NCBI GenBank assembly: GCA_021793055.1
Contig: JAJYTL010000011.1
Coordinates: forward strand, 1-23,820
Length of the DNA: 23,820 nucleotides
Reading direction: 5' to 3'
DNA from: Pseudomonadota bacterium
GTDB taxonomy: Bacteria > Pseudomonadota > Alphaproteobacteria > Ferrovibrionales > Ferrovibrionaceae
Position numbers and translations under genes: made by a program. Shown piece by piece: positions 14,531 through 22,680 of the stretch. The notes under the pieces are model-generated. The model saw only the letters and a list, made by a program, of their open reading frames with translations. It was not told the origin of the DNA and ran no database searches. Numbering within the stretch: the first letter of the stretch is position 1; each line of letters opens with the position of its first letter.

Positions 14531-15493
14531 TCAGGTCAGGGCGTTCGGCGGCCGCTTGCCGGCGAACAGCGCATCGAGGTTGTCGAGGGCGCAGAATCCC
14601 ATGGCGTCCCGGGTTTCCGCCGTGGCGCTGCCGAGATGCGGCAGAAGGAAGGCATTGTCGAGCTTGCGATAGGCCGGTTCGATCGCCGGCTCGCCGGCGA
14701 AGACGTCGAGGCCGGCGGCGAAAACGCGGCCCGATCGAAGCGCCTCGATCAGGGCCTGGTCGTCGACCAGATCGCCGCGCGCGGTGTTGACGACCACCGC
14801 GCCCTCGGGCAGCAGGCCGAGCCGCTCGGCATTGAGAAAGTGACGCATTTCCGGGGTCGACGGACAGTTCAGCGAGAAGAACTGGCTGACGCGAAGAAGC
14901 GCCTCCGGGTCCGGATGAAAAACCGCGCCCTGTTCCAGATCGGGGCTCAGCCGGGCGCGATTGTGGTAGTGGATTTCCATGCCGAAGCCGCTGGCGCGCG
15001 TGGCCAGCGCCCGGCCGATGCGGCCAAGACCGAGAATGCCAAGCCGCTTGCCGGATAGTTGACGGCCGAGCAGCATCGTGGTGTACCACTTGTTCCACTG
15101 ATTTTCCGCGACCAGGGTCAAGCCCTCGCGTGCCCGTCTGGCCGCAGCGAGCAGGAGCAGCATGGCGATTTCCGCCGTCGCGTCGGTGAGAACGTCCGGC
15201 GTGTTGGTGACCACGATGCCGCGCGCCTTGGCGGCGGCGACGTCGATATGCTCGTAGCCGACCGAGAAGGTGGCGATGGCGCGGATGCTTTTCGGCAGCG
15301 CGGCGATCATCGCCTGGGTCATTTTCTCGCTGGAGCAGATCAGGAGCGCCTCGCAGCCCTCGACAAGCGCCGGCAGGTCGGCGCCATAGACCCGGTCATC
15401 GGCGTTCAATCTGGCGTCATAGTCGCGCGCGGCGCGTGCTTCGACGGCGGGCGGCAGGCGGCGGGTCACGAGAATGGTCGGCTTCTTGGTCAT
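14531..15493 (-). CDS. D-2-hydroxyacid dehydrogenase (glyoxylate/hydroxypyruvate reductase-like)
   Basis: 320 aa, the standard length. The NAD(P) loop is G155-L-G-R-I-G160, and the catalytic triad is Arg239 (NTARGDL), Glu268 (FAGEP) and His286 (LPHLGSAT). The end of the second Rossmann strand reads 'HYHNR', with Asn-Arg instead of an acidic residue, which favours NADPH, as in glyoxylate reductases of the GhrB/GyaR type. Likely substrates are glyoxylate and hydroxypyruvate or 2-ketogluconate. In a locus that may produce glycolaldehyde and glycolate, interconversion of glyoxylate and glycolate would fit, but this is inference. The start is taken at ATG 15493 ('MTKKPTILVTRRLP'), as relatives begin; upstream starts lie in a Leu/Pro-rich stretch that looks non-coding. 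The ribosome site is weak (GGGTGACC). It is divergent from the EipB-like gene. Confidence 0.87.
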   Translation of the reverse strand: MTKKPTILVTRRLPPAVEARAARDYDARLNADDRVYGADLPALVEGCEALLICSSEKMTQAMIAALPKSIRAIATFSVGYEHIDVAAAKARGIVVTNTPDVLTDATAEIAMLLLLAAARRAREGLTLVAENQWNKWYTTMLLGRQLSGKRLGILGLGRIGRALATRASGFGMEIHYHNRARLSPDLEQGAVFHPDPEALLRVSQFFSLNCPSTPEMRHFLNAERLGLLPEGAVVVNTARGDLVDDQALIEALRSGRVFAAGLDVFAGEPAIEPAYRKLDNAFLLPHLGSATAETRDAMGFCALDNLDALFAGKRPPNALT

Positions 15494-15665
15494 GATGGGG
15501 TCACCCGAGTTTCGGTTGCCGGCGGCGCGGAACATCGCGGGCAGGAGGGCCAGAGATAGAGGAAGTGGCAAGACCGCGCAACCCGTCGCCGGATGGTGGC
15601 GGCCGGGCGGCCGGCAATGAAACTTCGATGTGCTGCGGCGGCTCGCCCTGGATTAGGATGATCGG

Positions 15666-16544
15666 ATGTTGCGTGGTCTCCGCTTTGTCGCCGCTCTCGG
15701 GGGCATCTTTGCCGTCTTGCCGGCGTTGGCACCGTCGGCCGCCGCCGCCGTTCTGCCCTCGGTCTCGCCGATGGCGAAGGTTTCGTACCGGCCGGCGGCC
15801 GTGGCGGCGCACCTTGCCTCCTATCGGGCCAGCTACGCCTTGACGCTGACGCGGGCCGATCCGGGCGGCGCGGTGGTGGCCGGCGACGGCCGGATCAGCA
15901 TCGAATTCGCCGATGTCTGCCAAGGCTATACGTTGACCCAGCGGCTCCGCACCCGAACCGCGGACGACAGCGGCGCGGTGGTGGAGAGCGACTTGACGTC
16001 GAGTTCGTTCGAATCGCGGGACGGCAAGCGTCTGCAATTCGCCATCCGAAACCAAGTCAACGGCATTGTGGTCGAATCCTATAACGGTGTCGCCCGCATT
16101 CCGAAGCCGGGCGGCGCCGGCCGCGCGGTTTTCACGCAGCCGAAACGAGCGCCGCTTGTCCTGCCGGCGGGAACGGTGTTCCCGACCATGCAGCTTCGGC
16201 TTCTCCTGCAGGCTGCCGCTGCGGGCCGGAATTTCGTCTCGGTGCCAGTCTTCGACGGCCCCGGCGAGGGCGGCCTATCGCAAACCGGAAGCTTCATCGG
16301 CAAGCGCCAGCCGGCGCGTTACGCGGGCGTGCCGGCGGGGCTCAAGGGTCTTGCCTGGTGGCCGGTCCGAATGGCCTATTTCGCCGCCAACGGTCATGGC
16401 ATGCGGCCCGATTATGAGGTCGGCTTCCGGCTTTTCGCCAACGGCGTGAGCACCCGTCTGGTGCTCGACTTCCCGAGCTTCTCGTTCGACGGCAGGCTCA
16501 CCCATTTTCGACTTCTGCCGCGGTTTCCCTGTCGCCACGGCTGA
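15666..16544 (+). CDS. eipB: EipB-family (DUF1849) periplasmic cell-envelope integrity protein
   Basis: 292 aa. It has an N-terminal Sec signal (basic start, hydrophobic core to about residue 22, Ala-rich cleavage region 24-29), then the DUF1849 beta-rich body. Family marks are 'HLASYRASYALTL' near 49-61, 'DVCQGYTLTQRL', 'VFPTMQLRLLL' and 'GLAWWPVRMAYF'. Cys85 and Cys289 are the only cysteines in the mature protein and correspond to the conserved disulfide of Brucella EipB, whose spiral beta-barrel maintains envelope integrity together with TPR proteins. The family is restricted to Alphaproteobacteria and so helps place the organism. The ATG at 15666 has AGGA seven bases upstream. It converges on the ROK kinase gene across a hairpin. 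No ttpA-like partner is visible in the window. Confidence 0.9.
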   Translation: MLRGLRFVAALGGIFAVLPALAPSAAAAVLPSVSPMAKVSYRPAAVAAHLASYRASYALTLTRADPGGAVVAGDGRISIEFADVCQGYTLTQRLRTRTADDSGAVVESDLTSSSFESRDGKRLQFAIRNQVNGIVVESYNGVARIPKPGGAGRAVFTQPKRAPLVLPAGTVFPTMQLRLLLQAAAAGRNFVSVPVFDGPGEGGLSQTGSFIGKRQPARYAGVPAGLKGLAWWPVRMAYFAANGHGMRPDYEVGFRLFANGVSTRLVLDFPSFSFDGRLTHFRLLPRFPCRHG

Positions 16545-16576
16545 CGCTTGCCGACAATGGCCGCCGCTCCGGCGAT

Positions 16577-16610
16577 CGCCGCCGGCGCGGTCAATTCCGC
16601 GCCGGCGGCG
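16577..16610. terminator. Bidirectional hairpin terminator over the ROK kinase stop codon
   Basis: A perfect 14-bp stem: the left arm CGCCGCCGGCGCGG (16577-16590) and right arm CCGCGCCGGCGGCG (16597-16610) enclose a 6-base loop TCAATT that contains the kinase stop codon (16591-16593, minus strand). It stands 32 bases past the eipB stop, so it can terminate that transcript, while its right arm encodes the end of the kinase. There is no strong U tract. Confidence 0.65.
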
Positions 16611-17541
16611 GCCATAGCCAAGCGGCACCGCGAACGCCCGAATCATCACCGAAGCGGGCCGGCACGAAACGGGTCGCGATGGCGTCGGAAAAGGCGTAGG
16701 CGCCCCACAACTGCGGCACCCGCACATAGAGGCGGGCGAGATTGGACAACCCGCCGCCGACCACCACGACATCGGGATCGAGGACGTTCAGGATGGTGGC
16801 CAGGGCCTTGGCCAGCCGGCGCTCGTAGCGCCCGAGGCTGGCCTCGGCTCGCGTATCGCCGGCCGCGGCCCGGGCGGCGATCTCCGCCGGAGCGCAGGCC
16901 GCCTCGCGCGCAGCCGTGACGTCGGCCGCGTGATCAGCGGCGAGGCCGGGGCCCGAAAGAAAGCTTTCGATGCAGCCGCGCTTGCCGCAGTAGCAGGCCC
17001 GACCCGGCAGTTCCGCCGCGTCGGGCCAGGGCAGGGGGTTGTGGCCCCATTCCCCGGCGATGGCGTTGGCCCCGACCAGGACGCGGCCGTGAATGACGGC
17101 GCCGGCGCCGACGCCGGTGCCGAGGATGATGCCGAAAACCACCCCGGCACCTTGCGCCGCGCCGTCGGTCGCCTCCGACAGCGCGAAGCAGTTGGCATCG
17201 TTGGCGATCCGCACCGGCCGGCCGAGCGCGGCCTCGAGATCGCGGTCCAGGGGCCGGCCGATCAGGCAGACGGAATTGGCGTTTTTGACCAGGCCGGTCG
17301 CGGGCGACATCACGCCCGGAATGCCGATCCCGACGGTGCCGGTGGTGCCGAGGCGTCGTTCGATCTCCGCCACCAGTCCGGCGACGGCGCGGACGGTGCC
17401 GTCGTAATCCCCGGCCGGGGTCGGGACGCGAAGCCGGAGCCGCTCGCCACCGGCACCGTCCAAGGCGATCGCCGCGACCTTGCTGCCGCCGAGATCGACG
17501 CCGATCCGCACCGGCGGGGCGTTGTTGGAATGGGTGCCCAT
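16591..17541 (-). CDS. ROK family sugar kinase, Mak-like fructokinase
   Basis: 316 aa. It closely resembles E. coli Mak: 'RIGVDLGGSKVAAIALDG' for the ATP phosphate loop, 'GIGIPGVMSP', 'GLVKNANS', catalytic Asp115 in 'RIANDANCFALSEA', 'GEWGHNPLPWPD' and a C-terminal 'DSGVRGAAWLWP'. The structural zinc site of the ROK family is complete: His167, Cys183, Cys185 and Cys190, with Glu192 for sugar binding. The expected reaction is ATP-dependent phosphorylation of fructose (possibly also mannose or glucose) to the 6-phosphate. No DNA-binding domain is attached, so it is a kinase rather than a ROK repressor. The ATG at 17541 lacks a clear Shine-Dalgarno; a GTG ten codons further in ('VRIGVDLGG') is an alternative start. 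It is divergent from the alpha/beta hydrolase, with an inverted repeat between them. Confidence 0.87.
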   Translation of the reverse strand: MGTHSNNAPPVRIGVDLGGSKVAAIALDGAGGERLRLRVPTPAGDYDGTVRAVAGLVAEIERRLGTTGTVGIGIPGVMSPATGLVKNANSVCLIGRPLDRDLEAALGRPVRIANDANCFALSEATDGAAQGAGVVFGIILGTGVGAGAVIHGRVLVGANAIAGEWGHNPLPWPDAAELPGRACYCGKRGCIESFLSGPGLAADHAADVTAAREAACAPAEIAARAAAGDTRAEASLGRYERRLAKALATILNVLDPDVVVVGGGLSNLARLYVRVPQLWGAYAFSDAIATRFVPARFGDDSGVRGAAWLWPPPARN

Positions 17542-17559
17542 GCCGGCAAGATAGCAGGA

Positions 17560-17608
17560 AGGCCGCGGGCGGCGAAATCGGGAACGCCGTTTCTTCGCCG
17601 CCCAGCCT
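17560..17608. promoter_or_regulatory. Inverted repeat between divergent kinase and hydrolase genes (candidate operator)
   Basis: Perfect 10-bp arms GGGCGGCGAA (17567-17576) and TTCGCCGCCC (17594-17603) have a 17-base spacer, and outer arms AGGC (17560-17563) and GCCT (17605-17608) extend the symmetry. It lies in the 136-bp divergent gap. A good -10-like TATAAC (17625-17630) toward the hydrolase stands 17 bases beyond it, without a clear -35, which could mean an activated promoter. A role in control is inferred; a hairpin in the kinase leader is the alternative. Confidence 0.4.
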
Positions 17609-17677
17609 GCCCTAAAGTGCTGGCTATAACGCGCTCGCCCCAAGGTGGCTGCGCGATCAACGCGAGGAGGAAGACGC

Positions 17678-18562
17678 ATGCCGTTCGCAGAAGCCAAGGG
17701 GGCGAAGCTCTATTACGAGGAGGCCGGCAGCGGCTATCCGATCGTCTTCGTACATGAGTTTGGCGGCGATCACCGCTGCTGGGAACAGCAGATGCGGTAT
17801 TTCTCGCGCCACTATCGCTGTGTCGCCTTCAATGCCCGCGGCTATCCGCCCTCCGACGTGCCGGACGAGGCCGCGCTTTACGGCCAGGAATTCGCTGCCG
17901 ACGATATCGCGGCGGTAATTCGGCATATCGGCCAGCCGCGCGCCCATGTGGTGGGCCTGAGCCAGGGGGCATTCGCCGCCCTTCACTTCGGCATGCGTCA
18001 TCCCGATCTGGCGAGTGCCCTTGTGCTCGCCGGTTGCGGCAGCGGCGCGCCAAAGGCGGATCGCGAGCGCTTTCAGCGCGAGTCCCGGGCCAAGGCCGAT
18101 CAACTGGAGAAAGAAGGCATCGACAAGCTTGCCCTTGACATGGCATTGGCGCCGACTCGGGTGCAGCTGCAAAACAAGGATCCGCGCGGCTTCGCCGAAT
18201 TCGTTCAGCATCTGGCCGAGCATTCGAGCCTGGGATCGGCGATGACGCTGCGCAACTACCAGGCCGCACGTCCCTCGCTCTACGATCTTGGGCCTGAGAT
18301 CGCGGCGGTCGCGATCCCCACCTTGATCCTGGTCGGCGACGAGGACGAGCCCTGCCTCGAAGCCAGCCTCTATCTCAAGCGGACGATCTCGGCTTCGGGC
18401 CTCTCGGTCTTCCCCAAAACCGGCCATCCGATGAATCTCGAGGAGCCGGACTTGTTCAATCAGGCGGTGGCGGATTTTCTTGCCGCGGTCGAGATCGGAA
18501 AATGGCTGCCGCGCGATCCGCGCTCGCGTGCCGGTTCGATGTTCGCCGCCGCCGGCGCCTAG
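17678..18562 (+). CDS. Alpha/beta-fold hydrolase
   Basis: 294 aa, soluble. The oxyanion region is 'VFVHEFGGDHRCW' (23-35), with Glu-Phe where many relatives have Gly-Trp or Ala-Phe. The nucleophile elbow is G93-L-S95-Q-G, the acid Asp221 or Asp223 in 'LVGDEDEPC', and the base His250 in 'KTGHPMNLEEP', so a complete Ser-Asp-His triad is present. A helical cap (about 125-205) with many charged residues lies between the elbow and the acid. The family includes esterases, epoxide and dehalogenation enzymes and C-C bond hydrolases. The Ser nucleophile excludes haloalkane dehalogenase and epoxide hydrolase chemistry. The substrate cannot be named. The ATG at 17678 is preceded by GAGGAGGAAG; the upstream start at 17645 is not needed. 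Its stop codon overlaps that of the convergent amidase (shared CTAG). Confidence 0.87.
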   Translation: MPFAEAKGAKLYYEEAGSGYPIVFVHEFGGDHRCWEQQMRYFSRHYRCVAFNARGYPPSDVPDEAALYGQEFAADDIAAVIRHIGQPRAHVVGLSQGAFAALHFGMRHPDLASALVLAGCGSGAPKADRERFQRESRAKADQLEKEGIDKLALDMALAPTRVQLQNKDPRGFAEFVQHLAEHSSLGSAMTLRNYQAARPSLYDLGPEIAAVAIPTLILVGDEDEPCLEASLYLKRTISASGLSVFPKTGHPMNLEEPDLFNQAVADFLAAVEIGKWLPRDPRSRAGSMFAAAGA

Positions 18563-20052
18563 CTGACGGGCGGCTGGCGATCGGCCCAGGGCCTAGCGGT
18601 CTCGAGCTCGGCGGCGAGGCGGAAAAGCGTCGCTTCGTCGCCAAAGCGGCCGGCGAACTGGACGCCGATGGGGAGATTCACCGCGTTCCAGTAAAGCGGT
18701 ACCGACATTGCCGGCTGGCCGGTAATGTTGAAGAGCGGCGTGAAGGGGACGAAGTCGAACACCCGTTGCGACAGTTTGTCGATGCCGCCGAGGGCGCGAA
18801 TGAGGAATCCGGCGTTGAACGAGACGATAAGCTTCTGCATTGCGGCCTCGAAGCCTTTCGGCTGCAAGGCGCCGATGGCGACCGGCGGCGTGCCCAACGT
18901 CGGCGTCAGCATGACGTCGTAGGTTTGGAAGAAGCGGCCGACGTCGCGCGCGATGCGATGGAGATCGCGCACCGCCGTGGCGAGGCGGGGGGCGCTGTAT
19001 TGCCGGCCGATGAGGCCGAGCAGGCGGGTCGGAACCTCGAAATCGTCGGCCTTGGGCGGCCTGCCGACGCGCTTCACGCTCGCCATCAGTTCGGCCTCGG
19101 TCTCCGCCGCGACGACCAGAAGGAAGGCGGGAACGAGGATCTCGGGATCGATCTCGGGGCGCGCTTCCTCGACGTGATGGCCGAGCGACTGGCAGAGCCT
19201 GGCCGCGTCCTCGGCGGCGGCAATGCAATCGGGATGCACCGGCGCCGGGATCGGCGGTACGGTGGAAAACGCGATGCGAAGCCGCCCCGGGGGCGTGCCG
19301 ACTTCCGCCAAATAGGGACGGCTCGGCGGAATCGCGGCATAGGGCGCGCCGACGTCGATGCCTTGGGTCGCGTCCAGCATGGCGGCGCTGTCGCGCACGC
19401 TACGCGAGATCACGTGATCGACCGTCGCGCCGTGCCAGTGCTCACCCATCTCGGGGCCGAGCGGGTTGCGGGCGCGGGTCGGCTTCAACGAGAAGACGCC
19501 GCAGCAGGATGCCGGGATACGGAGCGAGCCGCCGCCGTCGTTGCCGTGGGCAAGTGGCACCATGCGGCTGGCCACGGCGGCGCCGGCGCCGCCGGACGAG
19601 CCGCCCGGCGTATGCTCCACGTTCCAGGGGTTGCGCGTCGGGCCGTTCGCGACTGGCTCGGTGAAGGGGACAAGGCCGAACTCGGGCGTGTTGGTCTTGC
19701 CGAGGATGATCGTGCCGGCGGCCTTGTAGCGGGTCACGAGTTCCGAGTCCTGCCCCGGACGGAAGCCCTGGAAATAGCGGCTGCCGTTGCTCATGGGAAC
19801 GCCGGCGAGCGGGGTGTTCAGATCCTTGAGCAGAAAGGGCACGCCGGCGAAAGGCCCGGTGCCGAGCGGTTTCTCCGCCGCCGCCAGGGCCGCTTCGGTC
19901 AACGAGGTCACGACGGCATTGAGCTTCGGATTGAGCGCCGCGATGCGCGCCAGCGCGGCCACCACGGCCTCGCGTGCGGAAATCTGCTTGTTGTGGATCA
20001 GCTCGGCCAGGCCGAGGCCGTCATAGGCGGTATATTCCGCGAAGCCTGCCAT
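18559..20052 (-). CDS. Amidase signature family enzyme (6-aminohexanoate cyclic dimer hydrolase-like)
   Basis: 497 aa. The Ser-cisSer-Lys triad is complete: Lys76 in 'FLLKDLN', cis-Ser152 in 'PGGSSGG' and Ser176 in 'GNDGGGSLRIPAS', with the 24-residue spacing of the family. The surrounding strings 'GPFAGVPFLLKDL', 'LGKTNTPEFG', 'TRNPWNVE' and 'PLAHGNDGGGS' are closest, from memory, to the NylA group (nylon-oligomer hydrolases), whose natural substrates are unclear; the triad positions (72/150/174 there) nearly coincide. It therefore hydrolyses an amide, possibly of a non-natural or cyclic type. GatA is unlikely, as there are no gatB/gatC genes. No signal peptide, so cytoplasmic. The ATG at 20052 has GGGAGGG upstream. 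It lies 72 bp downstream of the histidine kinase on the same strand. Confidence 0.88.
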   Translation of the reverse strand: MAGFAEYTAYDGLGLAELIHNKQISAREAVVAALARIAALNPKLNAVVTSLTEAALAAAEKPLGTGPFAGVPFLLKDLNTPLAGVPMSNGSRYFQGFRPGQDSELVTRYKAAGTIILGKTNTPEFGLVPFTEPVANGPTRNPWNVEHTPGGSSGGAGAAVASRMVPLAHGNDGGGSLRIPASCCGVFSLKPTRARNPLGPEMGEHWHGATVDHVISRSVRDSAAMLDATQGIDVGAPYAAIPPSRPYLAEVGTPPGRLRIAFSTVPPIPAPVHPDCIAAAEDAARLCQSLGHHVEEARPEIDPEILVPAFLLVVAAETEAELMASVKRVGRPPKADDFEVPTRLLGLIGRQYSAPRLATAVRDLHRIARDVGRFFQTYDVMLTPTLGTPPVAIGALQPKGFEAAMQKLIVSFNAGFLIRALGGIDKLSQRVFDFVPFTPLFNITGQPAMSVPLYWNAVNLPIGVQFAGRFGDEATLFRLAAELETARPWADRQPPVS

Positions 20053-20098
20053 TCCCGTTTCCCTCCCCGTTTCGGCCCGCGCGCGGTGGCGGCGGGTC

Positions 20099-20128
20099 GA
20101 TATAAGAAGGACAGCCCCGGCGGGTCAG
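20099..20128 (-). promoter_or_regulatory. Candidate promoter for the amidase gene
   Basis: On the minus strand CTGACC (20128-20123) and TATATC (20104-20099) are separated by 18 bases, each matching four of six sigma70 consensus positions; an overlapping TTGACC lies at 20133-20128. The -35 overlaps the stop codon of the histidine kinase. If used, it would let the amidase be expressed independently of the kinase. Confidence 0.3.
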
Positions 20129-22656
20129 GTCAAGATTCTGTCTCGCGGCAGCGTGACGGTGACGGCGGTGCCGCGGCCGACCTCGCTCTCGATCGCGAGC
20201 GCGCCGCCGTGGAGTTCCGCCAGGGTCTTGCACAACGGCAGGCCGAGGCCGGTGCCTTCGTGCTTGCGCGTCAGCACGCTATCGACCTGGCCGAATGCCT
20301 GGAGCGCGCGCGGAATATCCTCCTCGGCGAGACCGATGCCGGTATCGGCGACGGTGAGGAGAAGGTCGCCCGCATGGTTGAAGCTGCTTGCGAGCTCGAC
20401 CGAACCGCCGGCCGGGCTGAACTTGATCGCGTTGGTGAGAAGGTTAAGCAGGATCTGCTTAATCATGCGTTGGTCGACGCGCATGACGGGGAGCGATGCG
20501 ATCCGGTTGTTGAGCGTGACGCCCGCCTGGGTCGCCCGTTCGTGGAGCAGGCGGCAGGAGCTGTTTATCGTCTCGGCGAGGTCGACCTCTTCCTCGCGCA
20601 ATTCGAGCTTGCCAGCTTCCGCCTTGGACAGATCGAGAATGTCGTTGATCACGCTGAGGAGATGCTGGCCGCTCTCGCGGATATTCGCCGCGTATTCCAC
20701 ATAGCGCGGGTTGCCGAGCGCGCCGAAGAGTTCGTCCGACATGATCTCGGAGAAGCCGATCACCGCATTCAATGGCGTGCGCAACTCGTGGCTCATCGTG
20801 GCGAGGAACTCGGTTTTCGCCCGGTTGGCGCATTCCGCCTCCTCCTTGGCCGCGCGGAGCTCGGCTTCGTGCTGGCGCTGCTTGCGGACGTCGCGGCCGA
20901 CGGTGATGAAGATTGGGTGGCCGTCCTCGTAGAAGCAGGTGGTCGCGGTTTCCACCGGGATTACGCCGCCGTTCCGTTCGCGCCAAAGAAGCTCGATCGG
21001 CGGCAGCCGCGACACCGAATGCTTGAGCATGTATTCCGTGCGCTGGCGCGCGAGCTCGCGCGAGCTCGGATGCAGGAGATCGAAGATGTAGCGTCCGACG
21101 ATTGCGTCCGGCGATTCCTCGCCGAAGAGGTGCGCGCCGGCCGAATTGGCAAAGATGATGACGCCGTCGCGATGCAGGCCGATGGCGTCCGGCATCAGCT
21201 CCACCAGCTGGCGATAGCGTTCTTCGCTTTCGCGGACTGCGATTTCCGCCCGTTTGCGCTCGGTGATGTCGGTATAGATGGTGACGAATCCGCCGCCCGG
21301 CACGGGATTGCCGCGGACTTCGATGGTCGCGCCGTTCGGGCGCGTGTGCTCGAAAGTGTACGCCTGAGCTTTTCCTGCCGCTGCCGTGGACTTCTGGATC
21401 ATCGCCTTGAGATCCGCCGCGGCCTGCGGCTCCGGCAGGGCATCGACAAGATCGCCGAGCTGTGGTTTGGGCGCCGTCAGCTTCTCCGGGGCGATGCCGA
21501 ACAGGATCAGGAAGTTGCGGTTCCAGCCGATCAACCTCCCTTCGGCGTCGACCATGCTCATGCCGTCGGCCATGTTCTCGACGATAGCGGTAAGGAGCGT
21601 GCTTTGCTCCGCAAGCTGGAGCTCGCGCTGCTTCAAGGCGGTGATGTTGGAATAGACGCAGACCGTATCGCCGTTGCCGGTGCGCCGCTCGATCACGCGG
21701 TAGCATTGGCCGTCCAAGGTCTCGTACTCCTGGACTCCCGAAGCGGCGCGGTGCTGGACGATCCGCTCCGCGATCCAGTCGTCGACGCGGCCGGCGGCAG
21801 CCGGGATGACGCCGGCCTCGGCAAGGCCGCAGGCGAAACCGGCGAAGGTGATGCCGGGCGTTAACGCTTCCTTCGGCAGGGCAAGCCGGTGCGTCTGCTG
21901 GTTGCACAGGACCAGGCGGTCGTCGGCGTCGAAGAGGAGAAAGCCGTCGGCGATGCCGTTGATCGCATCGAACAGGCGCTGGCGAGCCTGCTCGGCCGTC
22001 CGCTTCGCCGTTACTTCGGCGGTCACATCGGCGCCGATGCCGCGATAGCCGCGGAAGGCGCCATCCGCGGCGAAGATGGGAAAGCCGCTGATCCGGATAT
22101 GGCGGCGGCGGCCGAACTGGTCGTGTACGTAGACAAAATTGCGGAACGGCCGATGGGCGTCGAGATCCGCCCGATGGCGGACCAGGTCCTTGGGATCGTC
22201 GGTCGAAATCGGCATGTCAAAACGGGTGCGGCCGAGCACGGTCTTGCGGTCGTGCCCGGTCGCAGTCGACCATCGGCTATTGAAGTAGGCGAAGCGGTGC
22301 TCGGCGTCGGTCTCCCACACCCAATCGGTCGAGATGTCGGCGAGATAAAAGAAGTTCGCATCGCGTGCTTCGCGATCGTGCTCGTTGGGCCAGGCGAGAA
22401 AACCGAAGCCAACGCCGATGGCAAGTGTGCAAAGGGCCATCAGGTCCGGGCCGAAGTTTTTCGCCGCCGTTGGCAAGAGGCTGAGGGCGACTAGTCCGCC
22501 AAACCCGAGAGCCAGCAATAAATAGGCAGCAAACCGCTTCCCCGGCGGGGGGGAAGCCCGGCGCCGATTCCTGAACGGGCGCAACGCTCGCCTGCCCTCG
22601 CCGCCCGAGCGCGGCGATAAGGAAGGCGAGGCGCGAGAAAATTGCGGCGTCACCAT
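20125..22656 (-). CDS. Multi-PAS sensor histidine kinase
   Basis: 843 aa from the ATG at 22656. A basic, Pro/Arg-rich N-terminus (1-40) precedes two probable membrane helices (about 42-62 and 72-89) with almost no periplasmic loop, so sensing is probably cytoplasmic or within the membrane. Four PAS-like domains follow (roughly 100-218, 226-342, 352-467, 478-595); the fourth holds 'YRQLVELMPDAIGLH' and a PAC-like 'ITVGRDVRKQ'. The HisKA domain has the H-box 'MSHELRTPLNAVIGFSE' with His623; the catalytic domain has the N box (Asn742), DTGIG (771-775) and GTGLG (801-805). There is no receiver domain and no response regulator nearby, so its partner is unknown. A TTG start at 22701 is possible but has no ribosome site and lies inside an AT-rich promoter-like island. 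Confidence 0.9.
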   Translation of the reverse strand: MVTPQFSRASPSLSPRSGGEGRRALRPFRNRRRASPPPGKRFAAYLLLALGFGGLVALSLLPTAAKNFGPDLMALCTLAIGVGFGFLAWPNEHDREARDANFFYLADISTDWVWETDAEHRFAYFNSRWSTATGHDRKTVLGRTRFDMPISTDDPKDLVRHRADLDAHRPFRNFVYVHDQFGRRRHIRISGFPIFAADGAFRGYRGIGADVTAEVTAKRTAEQARQRLFDAINGIADGFLLFDADDRLVLCNQQTHRLALPKEALTPGITFAGFACGLAEAGVIPAAAGRVDDWIAERIVQHRAASGVQEYETLDGQCYRVIERRTGNGDTVCVYSNITALKQRELQLAEQSTLLTAIVENMADGMSMVDAEGRLIGWNRNFLILFGIAPEKLTAPKPQLGDLVDALPEPQAAADLKAMIQKSTAAAGKAQAYTFEHTRPNGATIEVRGNPVPGGGFVTIYTDITERKRAEIAVRESEERYRQLVELMPDAIGLHRDGVIIFANSAGAHLFGEESPDAIVGRYIFDLLHPSSRELARQRTEYMLKHSVSRLPPIELLWRERNGGVIPVETATTCFYEDGHPIFITVGRDVRKQRQHEAELRAAKEEAECANRAKTEFLATMSHELRTPLNAVIGFSEIMSDELFGALGNPRYVEYAANIRESGQHLLSVINDILDLSKAEAGKLELREEEVDLAETINSSCRLLHERATQAGVTLNNRIASLPVMRVDQRMIKQILLNLLTNAIKFSPAGGSVELASSFNHAGDLLLTVADTGIGLAEEDIPRALQAFGQVDSVLTRKHEGTGLGLPLCKTLAELHGGALAIESEVGRGTAVTVTLPRDRILT

Positions 22657-22680
22657 GCGCCTGCGATCCTGTGCCGGTTT

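Noticed and set aside
18502..21864. A 1120-codon open frame on the + strand across the amidase and histidine kinase
   Set aside because: It is antisense to two well-supported genes with intact catalytic motifs, its translation is Arg/Gly/Asp/Ala-rich without domains, and GC-rich third positions routinely remove stops from this frame.
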